Of a stretch of DNA of 14,017 nucleotides, positions 1 to 5,858 are shown one piece after another; within the stretch, counting starts at the first letter, position 1; each line of letters opens with the position of its first letter. Source of the stretch: CAUTXO01 sp963542625. Its GTDB lineage: Bacteria; Campylobacterota; Campylobacteria; Campylobacterales; SZUA-545. Both the position numbers and the translations under genes were made by a program. Location of the stretch: contig CAUTXO010000039.1 of NCBI GenBank assembly GCA_963542625.1, forward strand, positions 1-14,017, in the 5' to 3' direction. The notes beneath the pieces are model-generated. The model searched no databases and had not been told where the DNA came from. It worked only from the letters and a program-made list of their open reading frames with translations.

Positions 1-213
1 ATGTTGTAGTGCTTGAATAAAATAATCGTAGGTGTCGTTTCGCAGGCGGCTTTCGTCCTCGCTAAGGCTTTCTGGCTTATTCATCGTCTCCAAAAGCTTG
101 ACAAACCTTGCGCGGCGGGCGCGGCTGGCTGAATAGTAATCGGTAAAAATAGTGTCAAGCAGCGCGGGGCGGGCGTAGGTTTTTTTCACGCGTGGCAATG
201 CAAGGTTTAGCAC
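1..213 (-). CDS. Partial hypothetical protein, cut by the left edge
   Basis: An open minus-strand frame of 71 codons runs off the left edge. It reads from a possible GTG at 213 through a basic stretch (ARPALLDTIF, then SASRARRARFVKLLETM) to an acidic stretch and YDYFIQALQ at the edge. An in-frame TAA lies at 241-243. Between that stop and 213 the only other candidate start is a TTG at 225, so the start is uncertain, and an AGGA lies a rather long 14 bases before the GTG. I do not recognise the family. The amino-acid composition looks like real protein, and the frame points the same way as the nap, efp and DJ-1 genes. It could equally be the remainder of a larger gene whose 5' part has decayed, because the DNA just upstream holds repeats and a pseudo-duplication. 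Confidence 0.4.
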   Translation of the reverse strand, partial: MLNLALPRVKKTYARPALLDTIFTDYYSASRARRARFVKLLETMNKPESLSEDESRLRNDTYDYFIQALQH

Positions 214-218
214 GCTTT

Positions 219-340
219 GCGGCAAGATCCTAGCTTGAGGTTAAAGGCATCAGACACAAGCCTAGATTATCACGCCAAAATTGGCGCGGCAAGATCCTAG
301 TGCGCGGGGTAAATAGTGGCGTCTTAGATCTAAGATCTTA
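219..340. repeat. Cluster of GATC-centred palindromic words
   Basis: GATC occurs at 226, 293, 327 and 334 within about 110 bases. The 14-base word GCGGCAAGATCCTA is repeated exactly near 219 and 287, and two words (TTAGATCTAA and AAGATCTTA) sit side by side at 325-340. The stretch is intergenic. This is one of several clusters of the same word in the window, and its function is unknown. Confidence 0.5.
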
Positions 341-362
341 CGTGCTATACAGCCAATAAAAC

Positions 363-517
363 ATTGCAATTTTTCTAAGATCCAAAGTCTTTTGGCTCAC
401 TGGCTAGCAAAAGTAATTCAGGTTTTATAAACAAATCGCGCAAACACGCAATAAAAAGCTAGCTAAAGCATATCCGCTTAGCGCCTTGGGGCTTCCCCGC
501 TTTTAGATATTCCGTCT
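363..517 (-). repeat. Decayed partial duplication of the DJ-1 gene 3' end
   Basis: Read on the minus strand, 514 to about 460 aligns with the last 55 or so bases of the DJ-1 gene (632 to 574). Shared blocks include TCTAAAAG near the start and GCGGATATGCTTT before the stop. After an insertion of about 50 bases, 410-366 aligns with the sequence just past the real stop (580-537). The shared 33 bases there differ mainly by transitions. Both copies contain a small hairpin (382-395 and 552-565) with a 5-bp stem and 4-base loop. One stem pair is T-A in one copy and C-G in the other. No open frame survives in this copy. The 214-573 interval therefore holds this remnant and the GATC words, and I see no gene in it. 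Confidence 0.65.
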
Positions 518-573
518 TGCGCGGTAAATAAAAAGTGTAATTTTTTAAGATCTAAAGCCTTTTAGCTCATTGG

Positions 574-1110
574 TTAGCCAAAAAGCATATCCGCCTTAAC
601 GCGGTTTGATACGTCCGCGCCTTTTAGACTTTCTAGCAAGCTAAAGGCAAAGTCCGTCGCGGTTGCAGGGCCTTTAGATGTAATGATATTTGCCTGCTGT
701 TCTACGCGCTTCCCCGTGTAAGATCCTGCGCTGATATTTTGCTCCACGCCTGGATAGCAGGTAAAACGCTCGCCCAAAACGCCCGCAGCAGCTAGCGCAA
801 GCGGGGCGGCACAAATAGCGGCAAGCTTTTTGCCATCACGCGCAAAGCCTTTGAGCTCTTCTTGCACCGCGCCGTTATTTGAGAGCGTTTGCGCGCCCTT
901 TACGCCGCCGGGCAAAATAAGCATTTCAAGCGCGCCAAAATCTGTTTGCGCTATGGTTTTGTCGCAGGTGATTTCTATGCCGTGAGATCCCGTGGCGGTT
1001 TTGCCATCAACGCCAATTAGCACCACGCCAACCCCGCCGCGCCGCAAAATATCCGCGACGCAAACGGCTTCAAGCTCTTCAAAACCGTTTGCCAAAAAGA
1101 TCCCGACCAC
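574..1110 (-). CDS. DJ-1/PfpI family protein
   Basis: This is a 178-residue protein of the DJ-1/ThiJ/PfpI superfamily, the usual length for a single-domain bacterial DJ-1 member. The N-terminus MVGIFLANGFEELEAV carries the conserved Glu (E12). LILPGG lies at 64-69, and the nucleophilic elbow AAICAAP places the reactive cysteine at C100. Family members include glyoxalase/deglycase-like enzymes, chaperones and oxidative-stress proteins. The sequence does not distinguish these, so no symbol is given. The start is GTG, and its G is the last base of the efp stop (TAGTG), so translation is probably coupled to efp. No clear terminator follows. Instead a decayed copy of the gene's own 3' end lies about 60-200 bases downstream. 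Confidence 0.88.
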   Translation of the reverse strand: MVGIFLANGFEELEAVCVADILRRGGVGVVLIGVDGKTATGSHGIEITCDKTIAQTDFGALEMLILPGGVKGAQTLSNNGAVQEELKGFARDGKKLAAICAAPLALAAAGVLGERFTCYPGVEQNISAGSYTGKRVEQQANIITSKGPATATDFAFSLLESLKGADVSNRVKADMLFG

Positions 1111-1673
1111 TACTTAAGCTTTTCTAAATACGTTGCCGTCGCTGTATCCACGCGCACCACGTCGCCCTCTAGCACGTGGTATGGCACTTGAATGACCGCG
1201 CCCGTTTCTAGCGTGGCGGGCTTTTTTGAGCCACTGGACGTGTCGCCCTTGAAGTTTGGCGGCGTTTCCACGACCTTCAAATTCACCACCGCGGGTGGAT
1301 CGATGGCGATTGGCTTTTGGTTGTGAAAAAGCACTTCTATTTCCATACTTTCTGTTATCCAATTAACCGTCTCGCCCACTTGATTTTTGGAAAGCCCAAG
1401 CTGCTCGTAAGTAACCGTATCCATAAACTGCAAATTGTCGCCATCGGCATACAAATACTGCATTTTTTTAGATTCAAGCTCTGGTTTTTCGCATTTATCG
1501 CCCGCGTGGAAGGTCTTTTCAATCACGCGCCCGTCCAGAAACGACTTGATCTTTGTGCGCACAAACGCCGCGCCCTTGCCCGGTTTTACGTGCTGATACT
1601 CGACGATCTTATAAGGCACGCCCTCTAACTCAATCTTTAGCCCTTTTTTTAGTTCGCCCATTGAAATTGCCAT
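1110..1673 (-). CDS. efp: Translation elongation factor P
   Basis: EF-P enters the E site of ribosomes stalled at consecutive prolines and promotes peptide-bond formation. The 187-residue length and three-domain architecture fit. The N-terminal KOW-like domain carries the loop HVKPGKGAAFVRTKIK, with the tip lysine at K33, the position equivalent to the residue modified in many bacteria. The C-terminal OB domains include PPNFKGDTSSGSKKPATLETGA (split here as PPNFKGDT and KKPATLETGA), a strong EF-P signature. The ATG at 1673 is preceded by AGGA at good spacing. The gene lies 54 bases downstream of napD on the same strand, and an AT-rich gap with a possible -10 element suggests its own promoter. 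Which lysine modification system is used cannot be told from this window. Confidence 0.97.
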   Translation of the reverse strand: MAISMGELKKGLKIELEGVPYKIVEYQHVKPGKGAAFVRTKIKSFLDGRVIEKTFHAGDKCEKPELESKKMQYLYADGDNLQFMDTVTYEQLGLSKNQVGETVNWITESMEIEVLFHNQKPIAIDPPAVVNLKVVETPPNFKGDTSSGSKKPATLETGAVIQVPYHVLEGDVVRVDTATATYLEKLK

Positions 1674-1702
1674 AGAATTCCTATCCGATTAATTTTGCAT
1701 AT

Positions 1703-1708
1703 TTTATA
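1703..1708 (-). promoter_or_regulatory. Possible -10 element for efp
   Basis: TATAAA on the minus strand sits in the AT-rich gap between napD and efp, about 30 bases before the efp start. It would give a short leader and allow efp and DJ-1 expression independent of nitrate respiration. No convincing -35 is seen, which is usual in Campylobacterota. This is inferred from sequence only. Confidence 0.3.
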
Positions 1709-1727
1709 AAATTAAAACTAAACGATC

Positions 1728-2075
1728 TTAGAATTTTTTCCGTAGATCCCCGTTATAGACTATATCTTTTGGATCTATCGTGTCGTCGTTTAGCATAGGC
1801 GCCGCGCTTGGGGCGCTTTTTAGCTCACTAAGGCAGGCTTCTAGCTCTTCTTCGCTGTAACTCATATGCATATCGGCGCTAATTACGTTTGCCACGCTGC
1901 TTATGCGCTTTAGGATCTTGAGCTCTTCGGACACATCGGGCGCTTCTATTGTTACGATTATCCGCCCAAGCTCATCGCTTAAAAAATACTCGCACGCTTC
2001 TATGCGCTCTAGATCTTTGATGACGCCGCTTAAAAATTCCGGTTTTGTTTTAACGATGATGCTTGAAATATTCAC
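1728..2075 (-). CDS. napD: NapD, NapA-specific chaperone
   Basis: NapD is a small cytoplasmic ferredoxin-fold protein that binds the twin-arginine signal peptide of NapA and takes part in its maturation before export. The 115-residue product begins MNISSIIVKTKPEFL, continues with the GRIIVTIEA strand and ends in an acidic tail, matching the family's size and pattern. The start is GTG at 2075, with AAAGGA six bases upstream. It lies nine bases after the napL stop, as the last nap gene of the cluster, the position it holds in other Campylobacterota nap loci. Family identity rests on context as much as on sequence, because NapD proteins diverge strongly. Confidence 0.9.
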   Translation of the reverse strand: MNISSIIVKTKPEFLSGVIKDLERIEACEYFLSDELGRIIVTIEAPDVSEELKILKRISSVANVISADMHMSYSEEELEACLSELKSAPSAAPMLNDDTIDPKDIVYNGDLRKKF

Positions 2076-2084
2076 TTTTTTCCT

Positions 2085-3008
2085 TTATTTTAGTTTCCAT
2101 ATTTTTACAAACTCACAGTCGCCAGAGGCTATGACGGTGCTCTCGCCTAAAAACAAGATCTTTGTGATGGTGGAAGTTTGCCCTTTTAAAATGGCGCGGC
2201 GCTTTTTTGTTGCGGCGTCAAAAATTAAGATCTCGTTTTTGTCGTTATGCGCCACCGCCGCTAGCGCCCCGCTAGGGCTAAGCGCGCAAGCAAAAAGCAA
2301 AAAGTCAAAGCTCATAGCGTGCGCGGCGCCCTTAGAATACAGCACCGCCTTTCTATCCTGCCCGGCGGTCAAAACCACACCGCGTTTGTAGTCGATGGAA
2401 TAGACGCGGTCAAGGTTTAGCGGCTTTTTATCTTCTAGCAAGCGTAAGTGTTCGTCAAAGATCTTCACAGCGCCCGCTTCATTTGCAATGACGATTTGCT
2501 TTTTATCATCGCTAAGCGCAAAATCTCCAAAGCTTGACTGCCCTATTTGCTTTTGCGCTTTTACGCGCCCGGAGCCAAGATCTAAGATGGTTAGCGTGCT
2601 ATCAAGCGTTGCTAAAATCGCCCTGTTTTCGTCCAAAAACCGCGCCTTTTTCACAAGAGATGGCGCAAGATCTAGGCGCTTTAAGGTTTTGTCGTAAAAA
2701 TAAACAGCGGAGTAGCCGTTTTGCCCCTGCGCGACAATCAAGAGTTTTTTTGCCGCGCAATCAACGGAATAAACCTTTGGCTCAACGCTTTCGCCGGCAA
2801 AATCCACGATGCGCGGAATGGAAATTTCTCCCGTTTTTTTGCCGCTTGAGAGATCCCTAACTTCTACCGCGCCGCTATCTAGCCCGGCGTAGATCTTGCC
2901 CCCTGTTATGCAAAAATCCTGCACGCCCCCGCCAAAGCTTATGCTAGCAAAGGGCTCTAAGCCCCAAGCCGCGCTTAGCGCTAAAAATGCCACAAGAAAA
3001 AACTTCAT
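2085..3008 (-). CDS. napL: NapL, periplasmic propeller-like Nap accessory protein
   Basis: NapL is found in nap loci of Campylobacterota. Its role in maturation or electron transfer is not well defined. I place the start at the ATG at 3008, giving 307 residues, because this yields a signal peptide (MKFFLVAFLALSAAWG), the A of ATG is the last base of the napF stop (TAATG), and AGG lies seven bases upstream. A longer frame opening at 3071 would add 21 basic residues without a signal and would overlap napF deeply. The mature part has repeated beta-propeller-like blocks, for example GGKIYAGLDSGAVEVRDL, ANEAGAVKIFDE and SGDCEFVKIWKL at the end. These resemble WD40-like repeats. Confidence 0.9.
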   Translation of the reverse strand: MKFFLVAFLALSAAWGLEPFASISFGGGVQDFCITGGKIYAGLDSGAVEVRDLSSGKKTGEISIPRIVDFAGESVEPKVYSVDCAAKKLLIVAQGQNGYSAVYFYDKTLKRLDLAPSLVKKARFLDENRAILATLDSTLTILDLGSGRVKAQKQIGQSSFGDFALSDDKKQIVIANEAGAVKIFDEHLRLLEDKKPLNLDRVYSIDYKRGVVLTAGQDRKAVLYSKGAAHAMSFDFLLFACALSPSGALAAVAHNDKNEILIFDAATKKRRAILKGQTSTITKILFLGESTVIASGDCEFVKIWKLK

Positions 3009-3469
3009 TAGCTGCCTACCTTTATTGCGCCGGCTGGGCAAACGGATACGCAAAAACCGCAAGCCGTGCAAGATCTTGCAACGACGGGCTTAAAAAGGTT
3101 TGTGAAAATAATCGCGTCAGGAGCGCAAGGATCCTTGCAAGAAAAGCACATAACGCCATTCCAGCTTAGGCATTTTGCCGTTTGGATTGTAATGCTAGCC
3201 TTAATTGCTGCGCCCGCGCTACTATCTAACACGCCAAGCTCGCAAGCTTCCAAGCAATCGGTGCAAAAGGTGCAACCGTTTGCTGAAAAATCCAAAACCG
3301 GCGCGCCCTCTTGGATCTTGATGACCCCCTGCTCGCAAGCCTTTACGCAAGGCGCGCTCCCGCAAGAAGCGCAAAGGTTTGCGCGCTCTTCTAAAAAATA
3401 AGGCGGGCGCAAGGGGGCTTTGACGCCAAAGATCTTAAAAAGCGAGCGCTTGTTGGTATCAGTGCTCAA
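3008..3469 (-). CDS. napF: NapF, cytoplasmic four-cluster ferredoxin-type protein
   Basis: NapF is an iron-sulfur protein that interacts with NapA and is thought to help assemble or insert its [4Fe-4S] cluster in the cytoplasm. The 153 residues carry four cysteine groups: C33/36/41/45, C66/69/72/76, C100/108/111/115 and C134/137/140/144. The third has the long CX7CX2CX3C spacing. There is no signal peptide. The start appears to be TTG at 3469: a TAG stop lies two codons upstream in frame and no ATG or GTG is available before the first cluster. This TTG is part of a TAGATCTTGAG word that also encodes the end of NapB, so the genes overlap by 11 bases. Not every Campylobacter nap cluster carries napF, whereas Wolinella-type clusters do. 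Confidence 0.93.
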   Translation of the reverse strand: MSTDTNKRSLFKIFGVKAPLRPPYFLEERANLCASCGSAPCVKACEQGVIKIQEGAPVLDFSANGCTFCTDCLEACELGVLDSSAGAAIKASITIQTAKCLSWNGVMCFSCKDPCAPDAIIFTNLFKPVVARSCTACGFCVSVCPAGAIKVGS

Positions 3470-4121
3470 GATCTAGCTTGCCTGCGGGCGAATTGGCGTT
3501 TTTAAAATCCGCTGGGCTCAAAGTTTTCATATTCACGCCATCTGTAATTGTTTTGCCGTTTAGGTTTGACTTGTGCGCGCCGTCTTGCGAGCTAAATTGC
3601 GGGGCAAATTCATTTGGCACTAGCGGCTTAGTAACAGCTTGCGGGACGTGGCATTGATTGCAATTAAACCGCGTGCTGGATAGCTCTGCCCTTTCATTCA
3701 TCACAACCTGATTTTCACGCACGGAATTTTCGTATTTTTTGTGCGCGTATTTCATTTTAGGGCGAAAGTCTATGAAGTGCGAGGCGGGAATTGGCGTGGC
3801 GTTTATCTCTTTTGCAATTTCTGGCATATGACATTCAATGCATTGGTTGTTTTGCGCGGTGATTGGAAACATACCTTCCGTGTCGTGCGGGATAAGCGGC
3901 GGTGCGTCTTGGAAAGATCTGTCTATTTTATAACCGCTAGAAGGCTCAGATTTGCTGTATTCAAGCCTAGCAAGCGATAAATTTCCATCGTCGTCAAGCC
4001 CTGTTTTTCTAAGCCCTAGCTCATCGTCTTTGATAAAACTCTCTTCAGAAATGCCCCTAGAGCAAGACGCAAAAACCGCCAAAACGGCGACTGCAAAAAC
4101 GTAAAAAAACTTATTTTTCAT
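3459..4121 (-). CDS. napB: NapB, periplasmic dihaem cytochrome c subunit
   Basis: NapB is the small subunit of periplasmic nitrate reductase and passes electrons from NapGH to NapA. The ATG at 4121 (AAGGA upstream) gives 220 residues starting MKNKFFYVFAVAVLAVFASC. A longer frame from 4208 has no signal at its N-terminus and buries the gene in napH, so I reject that start. The two haem-binding motifs are CIECH (94-98) and CNQCH (154-158). H79 (PHDTEG) and H115 (ASHF) are good candidates for the distal haem ligands. The signal region ends FASC, which resembles a lipobox with C20 as the lipid site, so the protein may be tethered to a membrane. The C-terminus (KLDLEH) is written by a GATCTTG word shared with the napF start. 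The start overlaps the napH end by 11 bases. Confidence 0.95.
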   Translation of the reverse strand: MKNKFFYVFAVAVLAVFASCSRGISEESFIKDDELGLRKTGLDDDGNLSLARLEYSKSEPSSGYKIDRSFQDAPPLIPHDTEGMFPITAQNNQCIECHMPEIAKEINATPIPASHFIDFRPKMKYAHKKYENSVRENQVVMNERAELSSTRFNCNQCHVPQAVTKPLVPNEFAPQFSSQDGAHKSNLNGKTITDGVNMKTLSPADFKNANSPAGKLDLEH

Positions 4122-5082
4122 TGGTGTTCCTTTTGAAATTTCTAATGCTAAATTTAAGCGCGCGGTCGTCGCAAACGTCAATGCAACGCCCGCAATTGGT
4201 GCATTCAAAATGCGTTAAAAATCCGCTTTGCTTGCCAATTGGAGCAAGCGAGAGCTTTTCTGGGCAAACTTCTTTGCATTTCATACAAAGCGTGCATTTT
4301 TGGAGATCGTATTTAACTTTTAGCAAGCTTGCGAAATTCACCGCGCTATAAAACGCGCCAAGCGGGCAAAGCCTGCCGCACCAGCCGTGCTTTAAGAAAA
4401 GCAAGTCAAAAACAAAGACCAAAAACGTAACGCCAAGCGCGGCACCAAGCCCAAAAACAACTGCTCTAACGGTAATGCCAATTGGCGAAACAAACTCAAA
4501 CACGGCAAAGCCTGATAAAAAGCTAAGCACAAAGCTAAGCGCCAAAAAATAATACCGCGTGTTTTTAGAAACGGCGTTGCTTAGAAGGTAGCTTTTTAGC
4601 CCCAGATAGCGCGCGGTGAAGTTCGCAAGGCTTGTAACCGAGTTTAGCGGGCAAACCCAAGAGCAAAAAGCCCTACCGCCGATGATGAAATAAAAGCTAA
4701 AAATTATGAGCGCGCCAAGCAAAACTTCTGCGCCAAGCACGGCGCCTGCTGCTAGCATTTGTAGCACGGCAAAGGGGTCGGCAAGCGGAATGCGCTCTAG
4801 CAAAACAGAAAAACTTAGCGTGCCGCTTAAAAGGCTCACGCCATAAGCATTTGCCGCAAAATAGCAAGCTAGGATAAGCCCTTGCGTTAGCGTGCGAAGA
4901 ATTAAAAACCTGTTTCTTGCTAGGGCTTTTAACGCGGGGTTTGTGCGCGGGGCTTGCGCTAGATCTTGAGTGCGATTGGCACACAGATCTTGCGCTAGAT
5001 CTTGTGTGGCTTTGGCGTTTAGATCTTGCACGGCGCCAGCGCTTAGATCTTGCACCAGCTTGTGTGATGTATTTTTAATCAT
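4111..5082 (-). CDS. napH: NapH, membrane iron-sulfur quinol dehydrogenase subunit
   Basis: NapH is the membrane subunit that, with NapG, oxidises menaquinol and replaces NapC. The 323 residues show four transmembrane segments (about 58-80, 105-135, 177-200, 205-230). Two CX3CP motifs are present (C140/C144 and C235/C239). Two C-terminal [4Fe-4S] motifs are C263/266/269/273 and C294/297/300/304. All expected NapH signatures are present. The ATG at 5082 overlaps the napG stop by eight bases. Unusually, about 50 residues precede the first membrane segment, and they are a repeat of Gln-Asp-Leu units at 11-13, 19-21, 27-29, 31-33 and 39-41. Each unit is encoded by an AGATCTTG word. No Met codon lies between this stretch and the first membrane helix, so the extension is probably translated, although a GTG or TTG start cannot be excluded. 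Confidence 0.95.
   Translation of the reverse strand: MIKNTSHKLVQDLSAGAVQDLNAKATQDLAQDLCANRTQDLAQAPRTNPALKALARNRFLILRTLTQGLILACYFAANAYGVSLLSGTLSFSVLLERIPLADPFAVLQMLAAGAVLGAEVLLGALIIFSFYFIIGGRAFCSWVCPLNSVTSLANFTARYLGLKSYLLSNAVSKNTRYYFLALSFVLSFLSGFAVFEFVSPIGITVRAVVFGLGAALGVTFLVFVFDLLFLKHGWCGRLCPLGAFYSAVNFASLLKVKYDLQKCTLCMKCKEVCPEKLSLAPIGKQSGFLTHFECTNCGRCIDVCDDRALKFSIRNFKRNTNEK
4961..5052 (-). repeat. Five in-frame AGATCTTG words at the start of napH
   Basis: AGATCTTG (plus-strand reading) starts at 4961, 4985, 4997, 5021 and 5045, giving spacings of 24, 12, 24 and 24 bases. All are multiples of 12, so the reading frame is kept. The flanks are similar but degenerate (GCGCTAGATCTTG, GCGTTTAGATCTTG, GCGCTTAGATCTTG). 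On the coding strand the word is CAAGATCTA or a near relative and gives Gln-Asp-Leu. Confidence 0.85.
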
Positions 5083-5851
5083 CTAGCAAATCCTCCGCGT
5101 CGTTAAGGGATCTTATGACGCTTTTTTGGCTTTTAGATCTAGAGCTTTCCTTGCCGGCGCCTAGCAAACGGGCTTCGTCGTTTTTATCCCAGCCTTTTAC
5201 GTAATGCTCGCCAACTTCGCCGCGCACAAGATCCAAAGGCAACACGCGGATTGCCGCCTTTTTTGTTACGCAAGCTTTCTCGCAAAGCCCACAGCCGGTG
5301 CAAAAGTCTGGATCCACACTCGGCAGCAAAAAGGCGTGCTTGCCCGTTCTTTGATTTTGCGCGTATTCAATTTTTATCGCCTTGCCCAAAAGCGGACAGG
5401 CGCGGTAGCAAGCGTCGCACTGAATGCCCCAGTAGGCAATGCAAGACTTATCATCCACAACTGCCACACCCATTTTTGCCTTGTTTATGTCCATTTTGCC
5501 GTCTGTTTGCAGCCTGCTAGGACTTAGGGCGTTTGTTGGACAGACTTCAACGCAAGGAACATCCTGACACATATAGCAAGGAATGTCGCGCGCTATAAAA
5601 TAGGGCGTCCCAATCGCGGCGGGATCTTTTAGCCCGGCAAGGCGCAAGGTGTCATAAGGACAGACCCTAACGCACTCGCCGCATTTTATGCAGGTTTTTA
5701 AGAAGTCGCCCTCACTAGCAGCGCCCGGCGGTCTTAGTGCGGCGACGGCATTTGCGGTAGCGTTTGGCAAAAACACGCTCCAAGTAACCGCGCCAAAGCC
5801 CGCAAGCAAGCCGGTTTTAAGCCCATTTTTTAAAAAATCTCTTCTTTGCAC
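5075..5851 (-). CDS. napG: NapG, Tat-exported four-cluster ferredoxin
   Basis: NapG is a periplasmic iron-sulfur protein that carries electrons from NapH towards NapB. The 258-residue product starts with a twin-arginine signal (RRDFLK at 3-8, then a hydrophobic run to about residue 35). It has four [4Fe-4S] motifs: C54/57/60/64, C92/95/100/104, C137/145/148/152 and C184/187/190/194. The C-terminal 40 residues are polar and low in complexity. The start is GTG at 5851, seven bases after the napA stop, with TAGGA formed partly by that stop codon. The end overlaps napH by eight bases. Order and spacing indicate one mRNA with napA and napH. Confidence 0.96.
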   Translation of the reverse strand: MQRRDFLKNGLKTGLLAGFGAVTWSVFLPNATANAVAALRPPGAASEGDFLKTCIKCGECVRVCPYDTLRLAGLKDPAAIGTPYFIARDIPCYMCQDVPCVEVCPTNALSPSRLQTDGKMDINKAKMGVAVVDDKSCIAYWGIQCDACYRACPLLGKAIKIEYAQNQRTGKHAFLLPSVDPDFCTGCGLCEKACVTKKAAIRVLPLDLVRGEVGEHYVKGWDKNDEARLLGAGKESSRSKSQKSVIRSLNDAEDLLDD

Positions 5852-5858
5852 GAAGATC

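Noticed and set aside
1903..2391. 162-codon plus-strand open frame opposite napD/napL
   Set aside because: It is antisense to well-supported genes, has no ribosome site, and its low-complexity Ser/Ala-rich translation is typical of a shadow frame.
3009..3071. Longer NapL starting at 3071
   Set aside because: The extra residues are basic and antagonise the signal peptide. The ATG at 3008 has a ribosome site and a TAATG overlap with napF.
4122..4208. Longer NapB starting at 4208
   Set aside because: The extra 29 residues have no ribosome site, overlap napH deeply and bury the obvious signal peptide starting at 4121.
4961..5052. CRISPR-like or tandem array at regularly spaced words in napH
   Set aside because: The repeated unit is only about 8 bases, spacers are not unique spacer-sized sequences, and the frame is coding.
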